Positions 1-5,741 of a stretch of DNA of 10,789 nucleotides are shown here, in pieces. The notes under the pieces were generated by a model. The model worked only from the letters and a program-made list of their open reading frames with translations, made no database searches and was not told where the DNA came from. The stretch covers positions 1 to 10,789 of the forward strand of contig CABTZA010000053.1 of NCBI GenBank assembly GCA_902489225.1, in the 5' to 3' direction. Positions within the stretch are counted from its first letter, which is position 1; each line of letters opens with the position of its first letter. The position numbers were made by a program, and so were the translations under genes. This DNA comes from an uncultured Collinsella sp. (GTDB lineage: Bacteria > Actinomycetota > Coriobacteriia > Coriobacteriales > Coriobacteriaceae).

Positions 1-20
1 ATATGAGTTCCGCGCGAACA

Positions 21-41
21 GGAGGCGCCAGTGGCGCCTCC
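21..41. repeat. Perfect 9-bp hairpin downstream of nrdD
   Basis: Positions 21-29 (GGAGGCGCC) and 33-41 (GGCGCCTCC) form a perfect inverted repeat with a 3-nt loop, about 75 nt beyond the nrdD stop codon. No run of T follows it on either strand, so it is not a canonical intrinsic terminator. It may be a 3'-end-stabilising hairpin or a Rho-assisted stop. No start of a following gene such as nrdG is visible between nrdD and the window edge. Confidence 0.5.
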
Positions 42-114
42 GTCGTGAGCCAGGACTGTTCGAAATAGCGAGTAAAGGTCCGGGGCCTCGCTACGGGGCA
101 GCCTGGGATGGTTA

Positions 115-2337
115 TTAGAGATGCAGCACGCGGTCGCGGATCTCCTCGGTTCGGCCCTGGTTCCAGAATTGGGTACCGATGTAGCCGCACGTACGACGGG
201 CGACGTTCATCTTCTCCTGGTCACGATTGCCGCAATTGGGGCACTCCCACACCAGCTTGCCATCGTCCTCGACAATCTTAATCTCGCCATCGTAGCCGCA
301 CACCTGGCAGTAGTCGCTCTTGGTGTTGAGCTCGGCGTACATGATGTTGTCGTAGATGTACTGCATCACGCGAATGACAGCCTTGAGGTTGTCCTGCATG
401 TTGGGAACCTCGACGTAGGAGATGGCACCGCCCGGCGAAAGCTGCTGGAACATACCCTCGAACTTGAGCTTGTCGAATGCGTCGATCTCCTCGGACACGT
501 GGACGTGGTAGCTGTTGGTGATGTAGCCCTTGTCCGTCACGCCCGGAATGATGCCAAAACGACGCTGCAGGCACTTGGCGAACTTGTAGGTCGTCGACTC
601 CAACGGCGTGCCGTACAGCGAGAAATCGATGTCGCTCGCAGCCTTCCACTCGGCGCACTTGTCGTTCATGCGCTGCATGACGGCCATGGCAAAGGGCGTG
701 CCTTCCTTCTCGGTGTGACTGTGGCCCGTCATGTACTTGACGCACTCATACAGGCCGGCATAACCCAGACTAATGGTGGAGTAACCGCCCACGAGCAGCT
801 TGTCGATCGTCTCGCCCTTCTTCAGACGGGCGAGGGCACCGTACTGCCAAAGAATCGGTGCGGCGTCAGAAAGCGTACCCATCAGACGCTCATGACGGCA
901 CAGCAAGGCGCGGTGGCACAGCTCAAGGCGCTCGTCGAAGATCTTCCAGAACTTATCCATGTCCTGATGCGAGCTCAGCGCGACATCGGGCAGGTTGATG
1001 GTCACAACGCCCTGGTTAAAGCGACCGTAGTACTTGGGCTTGTTCGGGTCATAGTTCAGCGCGTTGGCCACGTTGTTAAATCCGTTACCGGAGCGGTCGG
1101 GCGTCAGGAAGCTGCGGCAACCCATGCAGGTATAGCAGTCGCCGTTGCCCGCGGTCTCGCCCTTCGACAGCTTGAGCTCACGCATCTTCTTCTCGGAGAT
1201 GTAGTCGGGCACCATGCGCTTGGCGGTGCACTTGGCAGCCAGCTGAGTCAGGTAGAAGTACGGGGAATCCTCGTGAACGTTATCGTCCTCGAGCACGTAG
1301 ATGAGCTTGGGGAACGCCGGGGTGATCCACACGCCGGCTTCGTTCTTAACGCCCTCATAGCGCTGACGAAGCGTCTCCTCCACAATCATGGCAAGGTCAT
1401 GCTTCTCCTGGGGCGTACGGGCCTCATTGAGGTACATAAAGACCGTCACGAACGGCGCCTGGCCATTCGTGGTCATAAGGGTCACGACCTGATACTGAAT
1501 CGTCTGAACGCCGCGACGGATCTCGTCACGCAGGCGGTCCTCAACAACCTCGCGGACCTTTTCGGGAGATGCGGAAACGCCGAGCTCCTCGAGCTCGCGG
1601 GCGACCTCGCCGCGAATCTTTTGACGGCTCACCTCGACGAACGGGGCAAGATGGGTCAGCGAAATCGACTGGCCACCGTACTGGGAGGAAGCAACCTGAG
1701 CGATAATCTGCGTCGCGATGTTGCAGGCAGTCGAGAAGCTGTGCGGCTTCTCGATCAGCGTGCCCGAAATAACAGTACCGTTCTGGAGCATATCCTCCAG
1801 GTTCACCAGGTCGCAGTTATGCATGTGCTGGGCAAAGTAGTCCGAATCATGGAAGTGAATCAGGCCCTCATTGTGAGCATCCACAATCTCCTGGGGCAGC
1901 AGCACACGCTGAGTCAGGTCCTTGGAGATCTCGCCGGCCATGTAGTCACGCTGAACGGAATTGACGGTCGGGTTCTTGTTGGAGTTCTCCTGCTTGACCT
2001 CTTCGTTGTTGCACTCAATCAGCGACAGGATCTTGTCGTCGGTCGTGTTCTTCTGGCGCTTCAGGCTCTGAACATAGCGATAGATGATGTAATGGCGAGC
2101 GACCTCGTAGCAGTCGAGACGCATGATCTCGTCCTCGACCAGATCCTGGATCTCCTCGACCGACACGGTGTGACCCGCGTTCTCGCATGCCTCGGCGACG
2201 TTTTGTGCCGCGTAAACCACCTGGCGGTCGGTAAGACGAGAGCTCTCCTCGACCTCCAAGTTTGCGGCGCGGATGGCATTGACAATCTTATCGATGTCAA
2301 AGACAACCTCGGTGCCGCTGCGCTTGATGATCTTCAT
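115..2337 (-). CDS. nrdD: Anaerobic (class III) ribonucleoside-triphosphate reductase, large subunit
   Basis: This 740-residue protein reduces ribonucleoside triphosphates to dNTPs under anaerobic conditions, using a glycyl radical installed by the NrdG activase. Residues 1-90 or so are an ATP-cone regulatory domain (begins MKIIKRSGTEVV). The active-site cysteines are recognisable as C175 in HNCDLVNLEDML and C407 in CMGCRSF. A C-terminal zinc site is formed by C677, C680, C699 and C702. The radical-bearing glycine is G718 in RRTCGYIG, 23 residues from the end, as is normal for the family. Length is slightly above E. coli NrdD (712). The ATG at 2337 is preceded by AGAGG seven bases upstream. 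The gene stands alone here, with tandem NrdR-box-like operators and a long leader upstream. The partner nrdG is not visible in the 114 bases downstream and may lie just outside the window. Confidence 0.97.
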   Translation of the reverse strand: MKIIKRSGTEVVFDIDKIVNAIRAANLEVEESSRLTDRQVVYAAQNVAEACENAGHTVSVEEIQDLVEDEIMRLDCYEVARHYIIYRYVQSLKRQKNTTDDKILSLIECNNEEVKQENSNKNPTVNSVQRDYMAGEISKDLTQRVLLPQEIVDAHNEGLIHFHDSDYFAQHMHNCDLVNLEDMLQNGTVISGTLIEKPHSFSTACNIATQIIAQVASSQYGGQSISLTHLAPFVEVSRQKIRGEVARELEELGVSASPEKVREVVEDRLRDEIRRGVQTIQYQVVTLMTTNGQAPFVTVFMYLNEARTPQEKHDLAMIVEETLRQRYEGVKNEAGVWITPAFPKLIYVLEDDNVHEDSPYFYLTQLAAKCTAKRMVPDYISEKKMRELKLSKGETAGNGDCYTCMGCRSFLTPDRSGNGFNNVANALNYDPNKPKYYGRFNQGVVTINLPDVALSSHQDMDKFWKIFDERLELCHRALLCRHERLMGTLSDAAPILWQYGALARLKKGETIDKLLVGGYSTISLGYAGLYECVKYMTGHSHTEKEGTPFAMAVMQRMNDKCAEWKAASDIDFSLYGTPLESTTYKFAKCLQRRFGIIPGVTDKGYITNSYHVHVSEEIDAFDKLKFEGMFQQLSPGGAISYVEVPNMQDNLKAVIRVMQYIYDNIMYAELNTKSDYCQVCGYDGEIKIVEDDGKLVWECPNCGNRDQEKMNVARRTCGYIGTQFWNQGRTEEIRDRVLHL

Positions 2338-2556
2338 CCTCTTGCCTCTTTCGCGTCGAAATCGTATTGCGCTTCAGAGCCAAACGATGCCCGGCAGGGC
2401 TTGCCCCTGTCTTGCGGCGCCGTCGCGCAATCTGTGTTTTCGAAAACCATAGGCCCTCATGCGGGCAATCCTCGCAGCCAATCAAGGGGCTCGAAGATCC
2501 ATCCAAATGGGGCGAATAAGGTCCTCGTTCTCTGTCCGCCATCTATCATACGACAA
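2338..2556 (-). promoter_or_regulatory. Long structured 5' leader of nrdD
   Basis: If transcription starts from the promoter at 2564-2593, nrdD has an untranslated leader of about 220 nt. Two nested helices can form in it: 2366-2372 pairs perfectly with 2425-2431 (ATTGCGC/GCGCAAT), and inside it 2395-2399 pairs with 2405-2409 (CAGGG/CCCTG). I recognise no known riboswitch class. The leader may simply be long, or may carry post-transcriptional control. No convincing small gene is seen here. Confidence 0.35.
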
Positions 2557-2561
2557 AGAGG

Positions 2562-2577
2562 CATCTATATCCTGTAT
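2562..2577. promoter_or_regulatory. Second, degenerate NrdR-box-like operator
   Basis: CATCTATATCCTGTAT matches 10 of 16 positions of the NrdR consensus acaCwAtATaTwGtgt, including most of the strongly conserved core positions (C4, w5, A6, A8, T9, w12, G13). Its centre is exactly 32 bp from the centre of the better box at 2594-2609. NrdR boxes usually occur as tandem pairs about three helical turns apart, and that spacing makes this weak match credible. It overlaps the predicted -10 of nrdD, as expected for repression. Confidence 0.6.
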
Positions 2578-2593
2578 TCTTTTTTTAGGTCAA
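2564..2593 (-). promoter_or_regulatory. Predicted sigma-70-type promoter of nrdD
   Basis: On the minus strand a -35 TTGACC (2588-2593) is followed after 18 bases by a -10 TATAGA (2564-2569). The -35 abuts the strong NrdR-like box and the -10 lies inside the weaker one, so NrdR bound to both would cover the promoter. The start site would be near 2557. Confidence 0.6.
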
Positions 2594-2609
2594 ACACAAC
2601 ATATAGTGT
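2594..2609. promoter_or_regulatory. NrdR-box-like operator (strong match)
   Basis: ACACAACATATAGTGT matches the NrdR consensus acaCwAtATaTwGtgt at 15 of 16 positions and is an imperfect palindrome extended by AA/TT on each side. NrdR is the ATP-cone repressor that controls ribonucleotide reductase genes by sensing nucleotides. This site lies immediately upstream of the predicted -35 of nrdD. The direct repeats AGGTCAAA at 2587-2594 and 2616-2623 flank it; their role is unknown. Confidence 0.82.
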
Positions 2610-2903
2610 TTCAGCAGGTCAAAGCAATTAGTCATTTTGCAGACGCATTAATTATGAGGGGTTCTTGGCAAGTCGGTAAAACGTTACCAACACGGCTACC
2701 TGCATGGCAGTTATAAAACCCCCTTAGTCAAGCCGCTGACAAATCCTACCAAAACCAAGCCGCTCACGCCAAAAGAATCCAAAAGATTATGCTTGACCAA
2801 CATGTTGCGGTCACGGTCGGCCAGGACGTATGCAACCTGCCGGCACCTCTACGGGGACCTTGGATCAATATTTGCTGGCATATTTGGCGGCGTGCTTGGT
2901 AGC
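2610..2903. other. Gene-free stretch upstream of the nrdD control region
   Basis: About 290 bases lie between the nrdD operators and the terminator of the Gly-Val tRNA unit. I find no gene with a ribosome site. A small inverted repeat (GGTAA at 2675-2679, TTACC at 2684-2688, 4-nt loop) could be a protein-binding site. The composition is more A-rich than the surrounding genes. A plus-strand frame stays open for about 90 codons to 2936 but has no plausible start. Confidence 0.5.
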
Positions 2904-2940
2904 AAAACAAAACAGCTCAGAGGACATAGCCTCTGAGCTG
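2904..2940 (-). terminator. Intrinsic terminator of the tRNA-Gly/tRNA-Val unit
   Basis: Positions 2913-2923 and 2930-2940 form a perfect 11-bp stem (CAGCTCAGAGG/CCTCTGAGCTG) with a 6-nt loop. On the minus strand it is followed by TTTTGTTTT (2904-2912). It begins nine bases beyond the CCA end of tRNA-Val. Confidence 0.9.
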
Positions 2941-2948
2941 CGAACATT

Positions 2949-3023
2949 TGGTGGGCGTTAGAAGATTTGAACTTCTGACCTCTTCCGTGTCAGGGAAGCG
3001 CTCTCCCCCTGAGCTAAACGCCC
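2949..3023 (-). tRNA. tRNA-Val (anticodon GAC)
   Basis: On the minus strand the acceptor stem GGGCGTT pairs with AACGCCC, followed by discriminator A and an encoded CCA (2949-2951). The anticodon stem CTTCC/GGAAG encloses the loop CTGACAC, giving anticodon GAC (2989-2991) for valine. The T arm carries GTTCAAAT. Only three bases separate it from the upstream tRNA-Gly, so both are cut from one precursor. Confidence 0.95.
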
Positions 3024-3026
3024 AAA

Positions 3027-3102
3027 TGGAGCGGACAACGGGGCTCGAACCCGCGACCCCAACCTTGGCAAGGTTGTGCTCTACCAACTGAGCCATGTCC
3101 GC
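3027..3102 (-). tRNA. tRNA-Gly (anticodon GCC), copy 1
   Basis: The minus strand reads GCGGACATGGCTCAG at the 5' end and GTCCGCTCCA at the 3' end, with CCA encoded. The anticodon stem CAACC/GGTTG encloses TTGCCAA, giving GCC for glycine. The 76-nt sequence is identical to the two other tRNA-Gly genes in the window (5335-5410 and 5561-5636). It is the first gene of a two-tRNA transcript. Confidence 0.95.
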
Positions 3103-3114
3103 TTACGAGGATTA

Positions 3115-3161
3115 ATCTTACGTGATGCCCGCATCCTATGCAAGAACTTTTTTTGAAAAGT
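3115..3161 (-). promoter_or_regulatory. Promoter of the tRNA-Gly/tRNA-Val unit with A/T palindrome
   Basis: On the minus strand, -35 TTGCAT (3138-3143) and -10 TAAGAT (3115-3120) are 17 bases apart, and the start would be only about six bases before the tRNA-Gly 5' end. Directly upstream of the -35 is ACTTTTTTTGAAAAGT (3146-3161, plus-strand reading). Versions of the same A/T palindrome occur at the other two tRNA promoters, and it resembles an UP element for strong stable-RNA transcription. Confidence 0.75.
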
Positions 3162-3234
3162 TTTGCGACGCTCTCGCGAGGGCATCAGTCGTCACGAAAG
3201 GCGCGAACAAACGCAGGCTCGCAGCGAGATGCCC

Positions 3235-4968
3235 CTACATCTCACCGAGCATGATCCAGGCAGAGCTGTCCTGCGCGAGCCTGCCGTCTGTAAGCGGTGA
3301 TGAGGTGAGCAGGACCCTGCCCGCCGGCAGCTCCACGGGTGCTGCACCGAAGTTCGTCACACACGCCCAGCCGTTATCGCGGCGATAGGCGATGACGCCG
3401 CCCTCAGCGCCCTCGGCACCATCCGCAAGACCGGTGCGCCCGTCAAGATCGAGCCACGCAAGATCGTTGGCGCACCCGCGCAGCTTGCGCCGCAGCCAGA
3501 GGGCGTCACGATAGAGCGCAAGCATCGATGTCGGGTCCACTTCTTCCCTATCGGCAGCATAATCGGAAAACCATGCAGGCTGCGGCAGATGGGGCGCCGC
3601 ATCGGCGTCTGCCGGCGAAAACCCAAACGATCCGCCATGCGCGGGATCGTCCGCCGCCACCCACGGCAGGGGCACACGACAGCCGTCGCGCCCCTTCTCA
3701 CGCTTCGGTCCGTGCGTATTGGTCGCAGTAGGGTCTTCGAGTGCAGCCCACGGGATATCAGCCACCTCAAAAAGGCCGAGCTCCTCACCCTGATACACGT
3801 ATGCCGAGCCCGGAAGCGCCAGCTCAAGCAAAAGGGCCGCCCGCGCGCGGCGCTCGCCGAGTTCACGGTCCTCGTCATAAGACGACCCGTCGCGCAAGAG
3901 CCAGTCGAGCGCAATCTGGTGGTAGCGCGTCGCCTTGATTTGCGGCAGGGCATAGCGTGTCGCCACGCGCGGCACGTCGTGGTTGGAGAGTACCCAGGTC
4001 GAGGCGGAATCGGATTCGACGGCTGCCTTCAAGCCCTTCTCGATTGCAGTGTGCATGTCATCATAGGTCCAAGTGGCCTTGGCAAACTCAAAGTTGAATG
4101 TCTGGCCAAGCTCGCTGGGACGCGCGTAGAGATACTGGCGCTCGGGCAGCACCCACGCCTCGGCAACGGCACTGCGCGGCGGATTATAGCGGTCGAACAC
4201 GCGGCGCCACTCGCGATAGATCTCGTGGACCTCATTGCGGTCCCACAGCGGATGGGTGCCGTCGTCAACCATGTCATCGCCCTCGGCGAGATGCCACCGG
4301 TCGAGGTCATCGCGGTCGAGATCCTTGGCGAGACCCTGCGCCACATCAATGCGAAAGCCGTCGACGCCTCGATCGCTCCAAAACGCCAGGACGTCGCAAA
4401 AGAGCGCGTGAACCTCAGGGCATGACCAGTCAAAGTCCGGCTGCTCGGGCGTAAACATGTGCAGATACCACTGACCGTCCGCAACACGCGTCCATGCGGG
4501 GCCGCCAAAGTTGGCATTCCAATTGGTGGGAGGCAGCTCGCCGTGCTCGCCGCGACCATCGCGGAAGATATAACGGGCGCGTTCGGGCGATCCGGGGCCG
4601 GCGGCAAGAGCGGCTTTGAACCAGGGGTGCTGGTTGGATGAATGGTTGGGCACGATGTCGACGATGACCTTGATGCCGCGCGCGTGAGCCGCAGCGATCA
4701 TGTCATCGAAGTCGTCAAGCGAGCCGAGACGTGGGTCGACATCGCAGTAGTCCGCCACATCATAGCCGCCATCGACAAGAGGCGAAGGGTAAAACGGGCT
4801 CAGCCAGATGGCCTCGATACCCAGCCGCTCAAGATAGTCCATCTGCTGGGTAATGCCCGCGATATCGCCCAGACCCGAACCAGTCGAATCCTTAAACGAG
4901 CGCGGGTAGATCTGATAGATCGCGGCATCGGACATCCATGAGCGCGAAGAAGACTTTTCTGTAGCCAT
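3235..4968 (-). CDS. GH13 alpha-glucosidase (oligo-alpha-glucan hydrolase)
   Basis: This 577-residue cytoplasmic enzyme of the alpha-amylase superfamily should release glucose from short alpha-glucosides such as maltose or isomalto-oligosaccharides. The four GH13 signature regions are present: DIVPNH (104-109), GFRIDVA (204-210, nucleophile D208), EAW (acid/base E270) and SNHD (D331). The N-terminal AIYQIYPRSFKDS and GIEAIWLSPFYPSP are typical of alpha-glucosidases and trehalose-6-phosphate hydrolases. There is no signal peptide. The valine after the nucleophile is common in enzymes that accept alpha-1,6 links, but does not settle specificity. The start is ATG 4968, since AAGGGAG lies about nine bases upstream and the protein then begins just before the conserved barrel; the upstream open frame (to 5109) is repeat and terminator DNA. 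The gene has no sugar-transport neighbours and is flanked on both sides by identical tRNA-Gly genes. Confidence 0.93.
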   Translation of the reverse strand: MATEKSSSRSWMSDAAIYQIYPRSFKDSTGSGLGDIAGITQQMDYLERLGIEAIWLSPFYPSPLVDGGYDVADYCDVDPRLGSLDDFDDMIAAAHARGIKVIVDIVPNHSSNQHPWFKAALAAGPGSPERARYIFRDGRGEHGELPPTNWNANFGGPAWTRVADGQWYLHMFTPEQPDFDWSCPEVHALFCDVLAFWSDRGVDGFRIDVAQGLAKDLDRDDLDRWHLAEGDDMVDDGTHPLWDRNEVHEIYREWRRVFDRYNPPRSAVAEAWVLPERQYLYARPSELGQTFNFEFAKATWTYDDMHTAIEKGLKAAVESDSASTWVLSNHDVPRVATRYALPQIKATRYHQIALDWLLRDGSSYDEDRELGERRARAALLLELALPGSAYVYQGEELGLFEVADIPWAALEDPTATNTHGPKREKGRDGCRVPLPWVAADDPAHGGSFGFSPADADAAPHLPQPAWFSDYAADREEVDPTSMLALYRDALWLRRKLRGCANDLAWLDLDGRTGLADGAEGAEGGVIAYRRDNGWACVTNFGAAPVELPAGRVLLTSSPLTDGRLAQDSSAWIMLGEM

Positions 4969-4969
4969 G

Positions 4970-5022
4970 GGGCGTATCTCCCTTGCAACGAGGTTATGCG
5001 AGATGCCCACGATGATACGCCC
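4970..5022 (-). promoter_or_regulatory. Inverted repeat around the ribosome site of the glucosidase gene
   Basis: In the message, GGGCGUAUC (5022-5014) is perfectly complementary to GAUACGCCC (4978-4970), which ends one base before the start codon; the loop holds the AAGGGAG ribosome site. A second 5' arm, GGGCAUCUC (5008-5000), can instead pair with GAGAUACGCCC (4980-4970) with a 2-nt bulge, covering part of the ribosome site. The two pairings exclude each other. Whether this regulates translation is inference. Confidence 0.45.
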
Positions 5023-5107
5023 AAAGCGGACATTCGCGGCAAACAACGCCACAGCCACGCCCCAAAACGCTCGCTCCCTCTCGGGTTCGAGCCTAGGAGA
5101 TAGGTAC

Positions 5108-5139
5108 AAAAAAAGCCCGGCTACCGTAGTAGTCGGGCT
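5108..5139 (-). terminator. Duplicated intrinsic terminator
   Basis: The minus strand has AGCCCG, A, CTAC, loop TACG, GTAG, C, CGGGCT followed by seven T (5108-5114): two helices separated by one mismatch. It is nearly identical to the terminator at 5297-5326. No intact gene ends just before it, so it is either an orphan from the duplication or a backup stop that insulates the glucosidase gene. Confidence 0.8.
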
Positions 5140-5147
5140 GTTGCGTT

Positions 5148-5165
5148 TGGAGCGGACAACGGGGC
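5148..5165 (-). pseudogene. tRNA-Gly 3'-end fragment
   Basis: Positions 5148-5165 read TGGAGCGGACAACGGGGC, identical to the first 18 plus-strand bases of each tRNA-Gly gene, meaning the CCA end, the 3' acceptor strand and part of the T arm. The rest of the tRNA is absent and is replaced by unrelated GC-rich hairpin DNA. It cannot make a tRNA. It may be the trace of a duplication or of an element that once integrated at a tRNA 3' end. Confidence 0.85.
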
Positions 5166-5253
5166 GTCTGCGTATCCGCTTCGCGGATCCGCACCGGCTT
5201 CGGCCGCCTGCCGGCGACCTCGCCAGCTCGCTACAAACGCTCCGCGTTTGCTT
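5166..5253. repeat. GC-rich spacer made of short hairpins
   Basis: Between the tRNA fragment and repeat copy 2 lies a run of short perfect inverted repeats: ATCCGC-ttc-GCGGAT, CGGC-ttcg-GCCG and CAAACGC-tcc-GCGTTTG. No gene is credible here. The segment is absent from the other copy of the duplication, so it is either inserted DNA or part of the original repeat unit. Confidence 0.6.
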
Positions 5254-5352
5254 AACGCTCGCTCCCTCTCGGGTTCGAGCCCAGGCGATGGATACGAAAA
5301 AGCCCGGCTACCGTAGTAGTCGGGCTGTTGTGCTTGGAGCGGACAACGGGGC
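5254..5352. repeat. Direct repeat copy 2: terminator plus tRNA-Gly 3' end
   Basis: This is the partner of 5066-5165, offset by about 187 bp, and here the tRNA part continues into the complete tRNA-Gly at 5335-5410. This copy is therefore the likely parent and the left one the derivative. Confidence 0.8.
5297..5326 (-). terminator. Intrinsic terminator of the tRNA-Gly/Cys/Gly cluster
   Basis: The stem at 5301-5326 has the same AGCCCG/CGGGCT and CTAC/GTAG helices as its copy at 5108-5139. A run of five A in plus orientation (5297-5301) gives a T tract on the minus strand. It begins eight bases past the CCA end of tRNA-Gly copy 2. Confidence 0.85.
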
Positions 5353-5410
5353 TCGAACCCGCGACCCCAACCTTGGCAAGGTTGTGCTCTACCAACTGAG
5401 CCATGTCCGC
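5335..5410 (-). tRNA. tRNA-Gly (anticodon GCC), copy 2
   Basis: Identical in all 76 positions to copies 1 and 3, with anticodon loop TTGCCAA and encoded CCA (TGG at 5335-5337 in plus orientation). It is the last intact tRNA of the cluster. The terminator-like hairpin at 5417-5443 separates it from the upstream tRNA-Cys, so its expression depends on read-through or on a promoter I do not see. Confidence 0.95.
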
Positions 5411-5416
5411 ATATGT

Positions 5417-5443
5417 AAAACAAAACGGGCGCCGGAGCGCCCG
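5417..5443 (-). terminator. Terminator-like hairpin between tRNA-Cys and tRNA-Gly
   Basis: CGGGCGC (5426-5432) and GCGCCCG (5437-5443) form a perfect 7-bp GC stem with a 4-nt loop. On the minus strand it is followed by TTTTGTTTT (5417-5425), which meets the intrinsic terminator pattern well, although another tRNA follows seven bases later. Confidence 0.8.
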
Positions 5444-5452
5444 GATGTTGCC

Positions 5453-5526
5453 TGGAGGCGAAGCCCGGATTCGAACCGGGGGTAAAGGCTTTGCAGGCCT
5501 CTGCCTTACCACTTGGCCACTTCGCC
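5453..5526 (-). tRNA. tRNA-Cys (anticodon GCA)
   Basis: The minus strand begins GGCGAAGTGGCCAAG and ends CTTCGCCTCCA, with a 7-bp acceptor stem (GGCGAAG/CTTCGCC) and encoded CCA. The anticodon stem GAGGC/GCCTT, closed by one G-T pair, encloses CTGCAAA, giving GCA for cysteine. The T arm has GGTTCGAATCC. The 74-nt length is normal. Confidence 0.95.
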
Positions 5527-5527
5527 G

Positions 5528-5550
5528 AAAAAGGACCGCCTAAACGGTCC
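5528..5550 (-). terminator. Weak terminator-like hairpin between tRNA-Gly and tRNA-Cys
   Basis: GGACCG (5533-5538) and CGGTCC (5545-5550) form a 6-bp stem with a 6-nt loop, followed on the minus strand by five T that run to one base short of the tRNA-Cys 5' end. It may terminate part of the transcripts, or serve as a processing hairpin. Confidence 0.55.
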
Positions 5551-5560
5551 GGAAATGCAA

Positions 5561-5636
5561 TGGAGCGGACAACGGGGCTCGAACCCGCGACCCCAACCTT
5601 GGCAAGGTTGTGCTCTACCAACTGAGCCATGTCCGC
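5561..5636 (-). tRNA. tRNA-Gly (anticodon GCC), copy 3
   Basis: First tRNA after the promoter at 5649-5677 and identical to copies 1 and 2. The predicted transcription start is only about six bases before its 5' end, the same short leader as in copy 1. Confidence 0.95.
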
Positions 5637-5648
5637 TTGCGGGTTATT

Positions 5649-5697
5649 AATTTACGCGAGTTGTCCAAAAGACGCAAGTACTTTTTTCAAAAAACTT
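5649..5697 (-). promoter_or_regulatory. Promoter of the tRNA-Gly/Cys/Gly cluster with A/T palindrome
   Basis: The minus strand shows -35 TTGCGT (5672-5677) and -10 TAAATT (5649-5654) with a 17-base spacer. The plus-strand sequence ACTTTTTTCAAAAAACTT (5680-5697) abuts the -35 on its upstream side and matches the elements at the other two tRNA promoters. Confidence 0.75.
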
Positions 5698-5741
5698 GTC
5701 TGCCGCATGTTCTTAGTAGCTAAACGCGCTAAAGCGATTGG

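Larger units (their letters stand above)
5066..5165. repeat. Direct repeat copy 1: terminator plus tRNA-Gly 3' end
   Basis: This 100-bp segment matches 5254-5352 with about seven substitutions and one 1-nt gap. It contains a T-arm-like GGGTTCGAGCC in the plus orientation, an intrinsic terminator reading leftward, and the last 18 bases of a tRNA-Gly gene. The similarity stops abruptly inside the tRNA. It looks like a partial tandem duplication of the tail of the tRNA unit to its right. Confidence 0.8.

Noticed and set aside
1..114. Expected nrdG start downstream of nrdD
   Set aside because: No ATG on the minus strand with a ribosome site lies in these bases, so nrdG, if adjacent, must begin outside the window.
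2297..2542. 81-codon minus-strand frame starting in the nrdD leader and overlapping the nrdD start
   Set aside because: No ribosome site before its ATG and no recognisable protein features. It could be an upstream frame but nothing supports translation.
121..2631. 836-codon open frame on the plus strand across nrdD
   Set aside because: It is antisense to the unmistakable nrdD gene and its translation is low-complexity L/V/A/H-rich, as expected for the shadow of a GC-rich gene.
2802..2936. Plus-strand frame of 44 codons with a glycine-rich hydrophobic stretch
   Set aside because: No ribosome site, and its end runs into the stem of the tRNA terminator at 2913-2940; the frame is open upstream without a start, so it looks accidental.
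4969..5109. N-terminal extension of the glucosidase up to 5109
   Set aside because: The extra 47 codons run through duplicated repeat DNA; the ATG at 4968 has a good ribosome site and fits the family's N-terminus.
5121..5630. Minus-strand frames beginning MAQLVEHNLAKVG near the tRNA cluster
   Set aside because: These peptides are tRNA-Gly and tRNA-Cys genes and their terminators read as protein, a well-known annotation artefact.
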